From: Synechococcus sp. Nb3U1
GTDB lineage: Bacteria > Cyanobacteriota > Cyanobacteriia > Thermostichales > Thermostichaceae
Length of the DNA: 64,000 bases
Direction: 5' to 3'
NCBI RefSeq assembly: GCF_021533835.1
Contig: NZ_JAKFYQ010000003.1
Coordinates: 186,001 to 250,000 of the forward strand
Within the stretch, counting starts at the first letter, position 1; each line of letters begins with the position of its first letter. Position numbers and translations under genes: made by a program. Below, one piece after another: positions 1-8,476 of this stretch. Under the pieces are notes generated by a model. That model was not told the DNA's origin, did not search any database, and worked only from the letters and a program-made list of their open reading frames with translations.

Positions 1-1
1 C

Positions 2-3000
2 TTACCCCAGGTGCCTCTAACCGATGTGCAAGGGAATGCCGGTTTGGAGTTGGAGGTGGCTTGGGGTCGGGATCAACCGCTAGACCTGACAGGACAAGCT
101 CGCCTGCAACAGGCCCGCCTTGGGCTGGAGATGTTGCCTCATCCTTTTGAGGAAGTGAGTGGTTCTGTCCGGTTTACTTTGCAAGGACTGGATCTGGAGC
201 AGGTGAGCGGTACCTTCGGCCAACTGCCCTTCCGGGATCTGAATGGCCCGATTCGCTTCGGTGCTGAAGGGTTCGATTTACGGGCAGACCTTCCCCAGGC
301 CAGCTTGGCGCAGGTACAACAAACTTTCGATTTTGACCTGCCCGTGGATGTGGAGGCGGTGCTGGGGGGATCCCTGACGGTGGGGGGATCCCTGACGCAG
401 CCAGAAATCCGGGGTCAGCTTCAGGCGCAGGCTCCTGGGCGGGTGGATCGGATCCCGTTGCCGCAGTACGGTTTGGATTTTCGGTTTGCCAACCAGACTT
501 TAGCCTTTGAGCGGATCGACTTGGCAGCTGCTGGTGGACGCATTCAAGGTTCCGGTCAGCTCCAACTAGGCCTGCGTCCCGCTGACGCGAAGGGATCCCG
601 ACTGGAGGGCTTGTTTCAACTTCAGGTGAGGGGGGCGGATGCCGAGCAGGTGGTGGGCTGGTATGGGGGCAGCTTGCCGCGCTCGGTGGGGCAGGTGTCC
701 GGGCAGGTGGAGGTGGCTCTGATGGGATCCCAGCCACGGATCCAAGGGACTTGGGAGGCCACCGGGGGAGAGATTGCTGGCACGGGGCAAGTGCAGATTC
801 TGCGTGCCCTGGAACCTGGGGCACTGCCGGATACCCGCGGCTGGGTGGTGGAGATTCCGCAGGCGATGTTAAGGCTGGGGGAGGGGCAGGCAGCACTGTC
901 GGGGCAGTGGGCGCAGGGGCAAATTCAGGCGCAAGTGGCTCCGCAAAATCTCCCCTTGTCTTTCTTCAACCCAGAGTTGGCAGGATCTCTCTCGGGGGAT
1001 ATTACGGCTCAGGTGAACACGGCTGAAATAACGGCATCGAGTGTCTTGGCGGCATTGCGGGCAGAAGGATCTGTAGCCCTTTCTCAACCTCTAGGCGACA
1101 TCAAGGGGCAGGTGGCCTGGGATGGATCCGGCTTGGTGATTGAGCGCGGAGAAGCGCTGGGGCTGGCAACAGTGCAAGGGCGGATCCCGGTGGATCCCGA
1201 AACCCTCCAGGTGGGATCCCTAGATTTGGCTGTGCAGGCAGATGAGGTTTCGCTGGCTCAGATCCCGGGTGTACCCGACCCGGTGCAGGGGGTTCTGCAG
1301 GGTTCCGGTCGAGTACAGGGATCCCTGGATGATTTGCAGGTGCAGGGGGATGCTCAGCTACGGGGCCTGACTCTGGGGGGGATCGGCTTTGAGGATATGG
1401 CGGGGCCTTTTCGCTGGTCTAGGCAAGGGACAGAGGTGGCTTTGCAGGGGCAAAGAGACCAGTTGGCGCTGAGTTTGGATCCCCAGTTTCAACCGCTGCA
1501 GTTCCGGGTGCGCCGGGGAGAAGCGGAGGCAATCGGTCAGCGACAGGAAGACCTTCTGCAGGTAGGGGTGAACCAGTTGCCCTTGCCCCTGGTGGCTGGG
1601 TGGGTGGCAGAAGGGCCTTTGGCCAGCTTGGAAGGGATCCTCAGCGGCGATCTGGCCATCAACCTCAGGAATCGCGCTGTACAAGGGCGAGCCTCCGTCG
1701 CGGATCTGCGCTTAGCAGGCATTGAGGCGCAAGGGTTCTCTCTGGATTTCGACTATCGGGTGGATCGCCTTACCGTCACTCAAGCGCGGTTGGATTTGTT
1801 CGAGAGCACCTACACCGCTAGCGGTACGCTGCGTCTGCCGGAAGCCCCCCTCCTGGCCCGCTTGGATCCCAGCCGCGAAACCCCTGTGCCTCAGATCGAA
1901 CTGCAGATCAGTACCACCCAAGGCCGCCTGGAAGATATCATCTCCACCTTTAAGTGGCGGCAATGGAGCGATCTGACCCGCCGCGGCTTCCAGTTACCCC
2001 CCCTGCGTCCTGCGTCGGTGTTGGAGAGCGAACCGGTAGGTTTACCAGAACACCCTCTGGTGGAGCAGTTACAGTACTATGCTCAGGTTTTGGCCACCCA
2101 CCTGGAAACCTTGGCCAGCCGCATGGATCCCTTGATTCCGCCCCCCAGCAGCTTGCGGGGTGAATTCCAGGCCAGTGTCACCCTTGCCGGTGGGCTCAAC
2201 CAGCCCAGTGTCAGCTTTCAACTGGATGGACAGAATTGGCAAGCGGAAGAGTTTGGGATAGAGAACCTCACCGCTAGCGGCAGTTTTGCCGATGGGGCCG
2301 TGATGTTGGAGCCGCTGCTGTTGCGCAGTGGAGAACGGCAGGCCAGCTTCTCCGGCACTTTGGGCCTGAACGAACAGTCGGGATCCCTGCAAATTCAGGG
2401 CTTGCCCCTGACCTTGGTGGATCGCTTCTTGCCGGATGAGCTGGAGCTAGAGGGGGATCTGAACCTAGATGTGGAATTGGCGGGTAACCTGCGGGATCCC
2501 CATGCCACCGGATCCCTGACGGTGTTGAATGCCCAGATCAACCGGGTGCCGCTGCGGGAGGTAGGGGGCCAATTTGACTACAATCAAGGGCAGTTGCGCT
2601 TCAATAGCACCCTCTTGGCCAATGGGGACGAGCCAATCCGCATGGTTGGTTTTGTGCCCTACACCCTCCCCTTTGCTGAGGTTCGGGCCGAATCCGATCA
2701 GATCGATCTCACTTTACAAGCCCAAAATGGCGGTCTGCGGCTGATCAACCTCTTCACCGATCAAGTGCACTGGGAAGGGGGACAAAGCCAACTGGAGCTG
2801 GCTATCCAGGGCACTTTGCGAGAACCCAGCCTGCGGGGAAATCTCAGCGTCAGCGAAGGGATCCTCAGCTTTGCCGCCCTACCGGAGCCGATCACCAATC
2901 TGACGGGGCAAATCGCCTTCAATCTGAACCAACTGGAGGTGCAAGAGCTAAGTGGACAATTCAGCCAGGGATCCCTCCTGGTTAATGGCATTTTGCCCAC

Positions 3001-4072
3001 CAACTCCCGCGGGGCGCTGCAATCGGGGGAAGGGTTCCAACCCTTGAGCTTGCAATTGCAAGGGATCAACCTTACCTTGCCCAATCTCTACAGGGGTCAC
3101 CTGGAAGGGGAAGTGGTGGTGGCGGGCTTGCTGTTGCAACCTCTGATCGAGGGCCGCTTGCAAGTATCGGAGGGGATTGTGGATGTTAGTCCCCGCAATG
3201 GTGCTACCCCAGAAGGGATCCCGTCGGATCCACCCACCTGGCAGCCCCGCCTGAATGGGCTGGAACTGGCCTTGGGATCCGGTATTCAAATTCTGCGTCG
3301 CAATCTATTTGAATTCAACGCCTCTGGCAACCTACGCCTTTTCGGCACCCCCCAAGATTTGCGCCCGGCGGGCACCATCACCCTGGAGCGAGGCCGGGTC
3401 GCCTTACCCATCGCCGCCTTTCGCTTGGATCGCTCCCGACCCAACATGGCTGTCTTTGATTTGGATAATGGGTTGGATCCCTTCTTGGATCTGCGCTTAG
3501 TGACTCAGGCGACCGAGGTTTACCGTTTCCCGCAGGATATCTCCCCCTTCGACAACAACCGCAACGTATTGGGATCCCAGCAGAGCATCGATATTTTTGC
3601 CACGGTGAATGGCCGGGCCAGCGAGCTAGGCGAAGCGGATCCCCGCAATGGCATTTTGGCCCTCTCCAGTAGCCCCAGTCGCTCGCCAGAAGAGATCGTC
3701 GCCCTCCTGGGGGGAACGGCTTTGGCCCGTCTGAATGCGGAAGTGGGGGTGGCGGGCTTGGCGGGAACCGCGCTTCTGAACGACCTGCAAGAAGCCTTGG
3801 GTGATACCTTAGGTCTGGATGAAATTCGCCTCAGCCCTGTCCCCCAAATCGATACTCGCGCTCCCAATCGCTCTTCGGTGGGGCTGGCTCTAGAAGTAGC
3901 CAAAGATCTTGGCTCCACCATGTCCGTATCGGTGCAGCGGAACCTGACGGATCCCTTCCAGCCCACCCGCTACAGCACCCGCTATCGACTGAATGAGCAA
4001 ACCCTCACCCGTGCCAGTACAGATCTAGAGGGCAACAATGTCATTTCTGTAGAATTTGAGACCCGCTTCTAA
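2..4072 (+). CDS. tamB: TamB/TIC236-like translocation and assembly protein, C-terminal part (5' end outside window)
   Basis: The reading frame is open from the first bases of the window, so the N-terminus lies upstream; about 1,356 residues are visible. The sequence is a long run of amphipathic beta-strand segments with repeated G-x-L/V and D-L/I-x-L patterns, typical of the AsmA/TamB beta-taco fold that bridges the periplasm. The last about 400 residues look like the conserved TamB (DUF490) C-terminal domain and end in aromatic/Arg-rich strands (TRYSTRYRLNEQT and a final FETRF), like an outer-membrane strand signature. In plants the homologue TIC236 links the inner and outer envelope translocons; in bacteria TamB family members help outer-membrane biogenesis or lipid transfer. 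About 27 GGATCC palindromes fall inside this gene. Family assignment is confident; the exact role in cyanobacteria is inferred. Confidence 0.88.
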   Translation, partial: LPQVPLTDVQGNAGLELEVAWGRDQPLDLTGQARLQQARLGLEMLPHPFEEVSGSVRFTLQGLDLEQVSGTFGQLPFRDLNGPIRFGAEGFDLRADLPQASLAQVQQTFDFDLPVDVEAVLGGSLTVGGSLTQPEIRGQLQAQAPGRVDRIPLPQYGLDFRFANQTLAFERIDLAAAGGRIQGSGQLQLGLRPADAKGSRLEGLFQLQVRGADAEQVVGWYGGSLPRSVGQVSGQVEVALMGSQPRIQGTWEATGGEIAGTGQVQILRALEPGALPDTRGWVVEIPQAMLRLGEGQAALSGQWAQGQIQAQVAPQNLPLSFFNPELAGSLSGDITAQVNTAEITASSVLAALRAEGSVALSQPLGDIKGQVAWDGSGLVIERGEALGLATVQGRIPVDPETLQVGSLDLAVQADEVSLAQIPGVPDPVQGVLQGSGRVQGSLDDLQVQGDAQLRGLTLGGIGFEDMAGPFRWSRQGTEVALQGQRDQLALSLDPQFQPLQFRVRRGEAEAIGQRQEDLLQVGVNQLPLPLVAGWVAEGPLASLEGILSGDLAINLRNRAVQGRASVADLRLAGIEAQGFSLDFDYRVDRLTVTQARLDLFESTYTASGTLRLPEAPLLARLDPSRETPVPQIELQISTTQGRLEDIISTFKWRQWSDLTRRGFQLPPLRPASVLESEPVGLPEHPLVEQLQYYAQVLATHLETLASRMDPLIPPPSSLRGEFQASVTLAGGLNQPSVSFQLDGQNWQAEEFGIENLTASGSFADGAVMLEPLLLRSGERQASFSGTLGLNEQSGSLQIQGLPLTLVDRFLPDELELEGDLNLDVELAGNLRDPHATGSLTVLNAQINRVPLREVGGQFDYNQGQLRFNSTLLANGDEPIRMVGFVPYTLPFAEVRAESDQIDLTLQAQNGGLRLINLFTDQVHWEGGQSQLELAIQGTLREPSLRGNLSVSEGILSFAALPEPITNLTGQIAFNLNQLEVQELSGQFSQGSLLVNGILPTNSRGALQSGEGFQPLSLQLQGINLTLPNLYRGHLEGEVVVAGLLLQPLIEGRLQVSEGIVDVSPRNGATPEGIPSDPPTWQPRLNGLELALGSGIQILRRNLFEFNASGNLRLFGTPQDLRPAGTITLERGRVALPIAAFRLDRSRPNMAVFDLDNGLDPFLDLRLVTQATEVYRFPQDISPFDNNRNVLGSQQSIDIFATVNGRASELGEADPRNGILALSSSPSRSPEEIVALLGGTALARLNAEVGVAGLAGTALLNDLQEALGDTLGLDEIRLSPVPQIDTRAPNRSSVGLALEVAKDLGSTMSVSVQRNLTDPFQPTRYSTRYRLNEQTLTRASTDLEGNNVISVEFETRF

Positions 4073-4149
4073 TAAGGATCCTTCCCTGGGCCTGACCATT
4101 CAAGGCTAGAATGCAAACCGACTCTAAGTTTTGTAACGACCGTGGGATC

Positions 4150-4208
4150 AGGGATCCCTGGTGCGGTTTCACCTGTTGAAACTTAAGGGGTGAATCCCCA
4201 GGGTTGGA
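4150..4208 (+). other. Two adjacent hairpin-forming sequences upstream of the methyltransferase gene
   Basis: The gap between tamB and the next gene contains GTTTCA-N5-TGAAAC (around 4167-4183) and then GGGG-N5-CCCC (around 4187-4200). Neither is followed by a T run, so these are not clear terminators. They could be 5' UTR structure of the downstream gene. Function unknown. Confidence 0.3.
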
Positions 4209-4242
4209 CAGAACACTGAGTCAGTGACCGGAAGATCGAGGA

Positions 4243-5238
4243 ATGGTGATGATGGTACTGGGTTGGGGATTAAGCCTACTGGGTCTGGCGCTGCTGAGCG
4301 GGATCGGCCTCTATCTGCTCAGTGCCCGCCCCTACCAATCGGCGGATTCGGTGGCCAACTCCTACGACCAATGGACCGAAGACGGCATTCTGGAGTTTTA
4401 CTGGGGAGAACACATTCATCTGGGCCACTATGGATCCCCGCCGCAACCCAAAGACTTCTTGGAGGCTAAAGCAGATTTTGTCCACGAGATGGTGCGCTGG
4501 GCTGGATTGGATCAGCTGCCCGCTGGAACACGGGTGTTGGATGTGGGCTGTGGGATCGGGGGTAGCAGCCGCATTCTGGCCCGTGACTATGGCTTTTCGG
4601 TGACCGGGATCACGATCAGCCCCCAGCAGGTGAAACGGGCGCAAGAGCTCACCCCCCCAGGGTTGGATGTGCAGTTTTTGGTGGAAGATGCCCTGGCTAT
4701 GTCTTTCCCAGACGGTAGTTTTGATGTGGTTTGGTCGATCGAAGCCGGCCCCCACATGCCAGACAAGGCTCTATTTGCCAGAGAGCTGTTACGGGTGCTC
4801 AAACCGGGCGGCATTCTGGCCGTGGCGGATTGGAACCAACGGGATGACCGACAACAGCCTCTGAACGGATGGGAACGTCTGGTGATGCGACAGCTGTTGG
4901 ATCAGTGGTCTCATCCAGCTTTTGCCAGCATTGAAGGCTTTGCAGAACTGTTAGCTGCAACCGGATGGGTGGCAGGTGAGGTGATCACCGCCGATTGGAC
5001 AGAACCGACATTGCCCTCCTGGCTGGACTCGATTTGGCAAGGGATCCGGCGGCCCCAGGGTTTTCTGCGCTATGGCTTGGCGGGATTCCTGAAATCTGTT
5101 CGGGAAGTACCCACGTTGTTGCTGATGCGCTTGGCCTTTGGAGTCGGCCTGTGCCGGTTTGGCATGTTTCGAGCAGTGCGGGCCAAGGCCTCTCCCCATT
5201 CCCAGGCAAACTCTGCCAGCTTGGCAACCCCCCTCTAA
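4243..5238 (+). CDS. 2-methyl-6-phytyl/solanyl-1,4-benzoquinone methyltransferase (MPBQ/MSBQ MT)
   Basis: SAM-dependent methyltransferase of 331 aa that closely matches, from memory, the Synechocystis Sll0418 enzyme. That enzyme methylates 2-methyl-6-phytylbenzoquinone in tocopherol synthesis, and probably the solanyl analogue in plastoquinone synthesis. An N-terminal hydrophobic anchor spans residues about 4-27. The family block SVANSYDQWTEDGILEFYWG follows, then SAM motif I VLDVGCGIGG at about 98-107, the acidic region after it, and EAGPHMPDK. The C-terminal block around VREVPTLLLMRLAFG is also characteristic. The start at 4243 follows a GAGG stretch, but ATG codons at 4243 and 4249 are close together and either may be used. 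Expected location is the thylakoid or plasma membrane. Confidence 0.93.
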   Translation: MVMMVLGWGLSLLGLALLSGIGLYLLSARPYQSADSVANSYDQWTEDGILEFYWGEHIHLGHYGSPPQPKDFLEAKADFVHEMVRWAGLDQLPAGTRVLDVGCGIGGSSRILARDYGFSVTGITISPQQVKRAQELTPPGLDVQFLVEDALAMSFPDGSFDVVWSIEAGPHMPDKALFARELLRVLKPGGILAVADWNQRDDRQQPLNGWERLVMRQLLDQWSHPAFASIEGFAELLAATGWVAGEVITADWTEPTLPSWLDSIWQGIRRPQGFLRYGLAGFLKSVREVPTLLLMRLAFGVGLCRFGMFRAVRAKASPHSQANSASLATPL

Positions 5239-5271
5239 GAAATCCCCGGCATCTTTCCCGACAGTACCCCC

Positions 5272-5642
5272 ATGCACTCCAAAACTTCCCATCGTCTTCT
5301 GGTCTGTACCACCTTCGGCTCTACCTGGGTCAATGGCCAGCGACAGGGCAAAAGCCGGGGGGAAACACTTTGGGATCATCTGCAAACCCAGCTGGATTGC
5401 CTTGACCCGGCCATTCAGATACATCCGGTGGAGTGCATGAGTGCCTGTAGCCACGCCTGTGTCATCGCCTTGGCTGCCCCACAGAAAACCACCTACGTGT
5501 TTGGGGATCTCTCCCTTGAGGACGATGAGAGCATTTTCGCTACAGCAGCCCTCTACGCCAGCAAAACCGACGGCATCCTGCCCTGGGCGGATCGCCCACA
5601 CTCAAAAAGGGGGTTATTGCCCGCATCCCGGCCCTGGGTTAA
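5272..5642 (+). pseudogene. DUF1636 metal-binding-type protein with an apparent -1 frameshift near the C-terminus
   Basis: The N-terminal about 110 residues match the DUF1636 (COG5469) family: an early CTT motif, TW-NG-RQG, and the central VECMSACSHAC and KTTYVFGDL blocks. Family members end in a K-K-G-x-x-A-R-I-P-P-L-like tail. In the current frame, reading after the run AAAAAGGGGG (5604-5613) gives an unrelated tail running to 5820. Moving back one base gives KKGVIARIPALG and a stop at 5640-5642, exactly the family ending and about 123 aa in total. This also removes the overlap with the convergent gene at 5726-6094. The run could hold a real frameshift, a sequencing error or a slippage site; the sequence alone cannot separate these. 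Confidence 0.75.
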
Positions 5643-5725
5643 AAGCCTGGACACCCAGAGCTGGATACCTAGAAACGATGCCGCGGATCCCGGCTTAACG
5701 GTTTTCCGAGTAAGGGATCCCGTTT

Positions 5726-6094
5726 TTACTGCAGGTAGGGGGTTACATCTTCCCCCTGCTCAGCCAGAAATGACAAAGCCCGAAACCGTAAGCCCGCCAC
5801 TTGGTCGTACAGGGGGTTGAGCTTGCACATGGGAGGAATGTGCATAACTTTGTGGCCAAATAGCACTACATCTCGCTCAAAGGGACACTGAGCAGGGATC
5901 CACTGACAAACCAAGTGAGCTAAATGGGGATCCCGGATTTTAAAGTTGTCGATCATGGTTCGAATCGGTCGTAACGGGGCCTGCAACCAGTCACGTAGGC
6001 GAACCGTCGACTTGAGGCGCAAAGAAGTCATGGAAACAGTCAGCTCCTGAGGAGCTTTGCGAGCACGTTGCAAGGAAATTGTTGTGGAACCCAT
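5726..6094 (-). CDS. Small protein with a Mo-dependent nitrogenase C-terminal-like domain
   Basis: Protein of 122 aa whose second half (residues about 60-122) carries the cyanobacterial Mo-nitro_C pattern: CQWIPAQCPFERDV, then a LFGHKVMHIPPMCKLNPLY block, then LRFRALSFLAE-GEDV. These proteins are named for similarity to an annotated nitrogenase C-terminus but are found in non-diazotrophs too, and their biochemical role is not known. There are no nif genes nearby, so the name should not be read as evidence for nitrogen fixation. The start ATG is preceded by an AGGTGA-like site. A 7-bp hairpin lies 21-39 bp upstream. Confidence 0.8.
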   Translation of the reverse strand: MGSTTISLQRARKAPQELTVSMTSLRLKSTVRLRDWLQAPLRPIRTMIDNFKIRDPHLAHLVCQWIPAQCPFERDVVLFGHKVMHIPPMCKLNPLYDQVAGLRFRALSFLAEQGEDVTPYLQ

Positions 6095-6114
6095 AGGTCT
6101 TCACCTCACACCCT

Positions 6115-6133
6115 GAAGGAGCACCACTCCTTC
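6115..6133 (-). promoter_or_regulatory. Perfect 7-bp hairpin in the leader of the Mo-nitro_C-like gene
   Basis: GAAGGAG-CACCA-CTCCTTC is a perfect stem-loop 21 bp upstream of the ATG on the minus strand. The stem contains a Shine-Dalgarno-like GGAG, but it is too far from the start to be the actual site. Possible operator or mRNA structure; unproven. Confidence 0.3.
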
Positions 6134-6711
6134 TGAATTGGCTAGTCGCTACGTAAAGAATCGATAGATCTCTGTATCAAGGGAAACATTGATTACATCC
6201 CCTCTCTTAGTTTGCCCCTCCCAATCGAAAACTGGCTTGTGTAAAACAAAATCTCCGACCAATGTTGTAGAGCTACACATTTTGTCTTCAAAAGTTAATA
6301 TGTAACGATAACTACAAAAACCTCCTGAGGCGCTCGGTTGTCGGGACTTTGTCTGGGGAGATGTGTCGGTACGTTACCCTCCCTATTCCTGTTATAGAAT
6401 TTACCGCTGGCTTCAAGCCAGGGGGATCCTCGCAGTTGAGGTTACAGCCTTTTCCAGCAATACATACTACAGCCGATGCAGGCCAACCCCTTGTCCGACA
6501 AAAATTTCTTCTTGACCTTGTGTCGTGCCTGAGGTTGGAAAAGGCTGTACCTTGACTCGCTTAGGAAGGAATTTTCTCTTGATCAAAGTTGGTTTACTAC
6601 AGTCGTTACGGAGCATAACGATTGTCCAATTCCACCGAAGGGGCGTTCTAGAATTCCAAGGGAGATTCCAGTCGGGATCCCAGTTCTACCCCCTTGCTTG
6701 GGAGCCTCCCC
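6134..6711. other. Long intergenic region upstream of chlB
   Basis: No credible gene is seen here. The first about 300 bp are comparatively AT-rich (many A/T runs around 6160-6320), and the divergent promoters of the Mo-nitro_C-like gene and chlB must lie in the region. The 107-bp inverted-repeat element copy A lies at 6443-6549. Small open frames in this gap (for example 6349-6555 and 6525-6794) run through the element or into chlB out of frame and have no family resemblance. Confidence 0.6.
6443..6549 (+). repeat. Dispersed 107-bp inverted-repeat element, copy A
   Basis: Begins TACAGCCTTTTCCA and ends TGGAAAAGGCTGTA, a perfect 14-bp terminal inverted repeat bounded by TA at both ends. The interior is the most diverged of the full-length copies but keeps CCCCTTGTCC and an ACCTTGTGT-like segment. 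Related copies are at 10751-10854, 22541-22633, 36571-36677 and 60476-60581. Confidence 0.8.
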
Positions 6712-8244
6712 ATGAAATTGGCCTATTGGATGTATGCTGGCCCTGCCCACATCGGCACCCTCAGGGTGGCCAGCTCCTTCAAAAACGTTCATAGCATCAT
6801 GCATGCTCCCCTCGGAGATGACTATTTCAATGTGATGCGTTCCATGCTGGAGCGGGAGCGAGACTTTACCCCTGTTACTACCAGTGTGGTTGACCGGCAT
6901 GTGTTGGCGCGGGGATCCGACGAAAAAGTCATCAACAACATCACCCGCAAAGATGGTGAAGAACAGCCGGATTTGATCGTTCTCACCCCCACCTGTACCT
7001 CCAGCATCTTGCAGGAAGATTTGAACCACTTCGTCCAGCAGGCCCAGTTGGTCAGTCGCTCCGATGTGTTGCTAGCGGATGTGAACCATTACCGTGTCAA
7101 CGAATTGCAGGCAGCGGATCGCACTCTCAAGCAGATTGTCGAGTTCTACATCACCAAAGCCCGCAAAAATGGGGAACTAAGCGACTCTCCTTTCAAGACT
7201 GAACGCCCCTCCTGCAATATTCTTGGCATTTCCAGCCTTGGGTTTCACAATGCCCACGACCTGCGAGAGCTGAAAGTGTTGCTGCGGGATCTCGGCATTG
7301 ACCTCAACCTGGTGATCCCGGAAGGGGCCAGCGTGCATGAGCTCAAACACCTCGGGCGGGCCTGGTTTAATGTAGTGCCCTATCGCGAACTGGGGCCACT
7401 GGCGGCTCATTACCTACAAGAACAATTTGGCACCCCGTTTATTGATACTTGCCCGATGGGAGTCGTGGAAACCGCCCGCTTCATTCGCCAGGCACAAAAA
7501 ATCCTAAATGAGCAAGGGATCCTGGTCGATTATGAACCCTACATTCAGGAGCAAACCCTGCATGTTTCTCAGGCCGCTTGGTTCTCTCGATCCATCGACT
7601 GTCAGAATCTAACCGGCAAAAAAGCGGTGGTCTTCGGGGATTCCACCCACGCTGCGGCGATCACCAAAATTTTGGCCCGTGAGATGGGGATCCATGTGGT
7701 TTGGGCGGGTAGCTATTGCACCTACGATGCCGAGTGGTTCCAAGCGGAAGTTGGCGAGTATTGTGACCAGATTCTGATGACCGATGATCACACTCGCGTT
7801 GGGGATGCCATTGCCCAAGCAGAACCGGCGGCAATTTTTGGTACTCAGATGGAACGCCATGTTGGCAAGCGTTTGCGCACCCCTTGTGGCGTTATCTCAG
7901 CCCCTATTCATGTGCAGGATTTCCCGATTGGCTACAAACCCTTTTTGGGCTATGAAGGCACCAACCAGATTGCCGACTTAATTTACAACTCCTTTACCCT
8001 CGGCATGGAGGATCACCTACTGGAGATCTTTGGTGGCCACGATACCAAAGAAGTAATCCACAAGGGCCTAAGTGCCGATTCCGACATCAACTGGACTCGA
8101 GAAGCCCAGATGGAGCTGAACAAGGTACCCGGTTTTGTGCGGGGTAAGGTGAAACGCAACACCGAGAAATTTGCCCGTGAACGGGGTTTGACCGAGATCA
8201 GCGTGGAAGTGATGTACGCTGCCAAAGAGGCTGCCGGGGCCTAA
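6712..8244 (+). CDS. chlB: Light-independent protochlorophyllide reductase subunit ChlB
   Basis: Subunit B of the dark-operative protochlorophyllide oxidoreductase (DPOR). With ChlN it forms the NifDK-like catalytic component that reduces protochlorophyllide to chlorophyllide without light, fed by ChlL. The 510-aa length is normal. The N-terminus [15 protein letters not shown] is diagnostic, so the start is the ATG at 6712 and not an upstream TTG. The unusual aspartate ligand of the NB [4Fe-4S] cluster is present as Asp36 in PLGDD, and TPTCTSSI supplies a cluster cysteine. chlL and chlN are not in this window, so the operon is split. The stop overlaps the convergent lipoprotein gene by 4 bp. 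Confidence 0.98.
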   Translation: MKLAYWMYAGPAHIGTLRVASSFKNVHSIMHAPLGDDYFNVMRSMLERERDFTPVTTSVVDRHVLARGSDEKVINNITRKDGEEQPDLIVLTPTCTSSILQEDLNHFVQQAQLVSRSDVLLADVNHYRVNELQAADRTLKQIVEFYITKARKNGELSDSPFKTERPSCNILGISSLGFHNAHDLRELKVLLRDLGIDLNLVIPEGASVHELKHLGRAWFNVVPYRELGPLAAHYLQEQFGTPFIDTCPMGVVETARFIRQAQKILNEQGILVDYEPYIQEQTLHVSQAAWFSRSIDCQNLTGKKAVVFGDSTHAAAITKILAREMGIHVVWAGSYCTYDAEWFQAEVGEYCDQILMTDDHTRVGDAIAQAEPAAIFGTQMERHVGKRLRTPCGVISAPIHVQDFPIGYKPFLGYEGTNQIADLIYNSFTLGMEDHLLEIFGGHDTKEVIHKGLSADSDINWTREAQMELNKVPGFVRGKVKRNTEKFARERGLTEISVEVMYAAKEAAGA

Positions 8245-8459
8245 TTGGTGCGCACCACTACCCGCACGGGATCTGACAGACTTACCACAGGCGGATTGCT
8301 ATAGCTGCTGCCTACCTGCAAAAAAACCGTGAAGGAAGCAGGCAAACTCGGCTGCTGAGTGGGCTCCTGCGGCAGAAGACTGACACCGTTGCTGCTGCTC
8401 GACCCACAGCCAGCCAAAATCAGGCCTAATCCTAACCCAATTGCGAGCTTACTCATCAT
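8241..8459 (-). CDS. Small predicted lipoprotein
   Basis: Protein of 72 aa starting MMSKLAIG, with a short hydrophobic stretch and the lipobox LAGC, then a Ser-rich linker. The mature part ends in [15 protein letters not shown] and a short strand-rich tail. A GTGAGG ribosome-binding site lies just upstream of the ATG pair. The longer open frame to 8720 overlaps the large neighbouring gene in another frame and is rejected. It lies directly downstream of the beta-helix gene on the same strand (17 bp gap), so the two may be co-transcribed and the lipoprotein may belong to the same surface structure. No family recognised. Confidence 0.65.
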   Translation of the reverse strand: MMSKLAIGLGLGLILAGCGSSSSNGVSLLPQEPTQQPSLPASFTVFLQVGSSYSNPPVVSLSDPVRVVVRTN

Positions 8460-8476
8460 TAACCTCACTATTAACT

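Noticed and set aside
174-896. Minus-strand open frame inside tamB
   Set aside because: Pro-rich low-complexity translation, no family, fully covered by the tamB coding frame.
5643-5820. C-terminal extension of the DUF1636 protein
   Set aside because: The translation is unrelated to the family, whose normal ending lies one frame back; it also overlaps the convergent gene.
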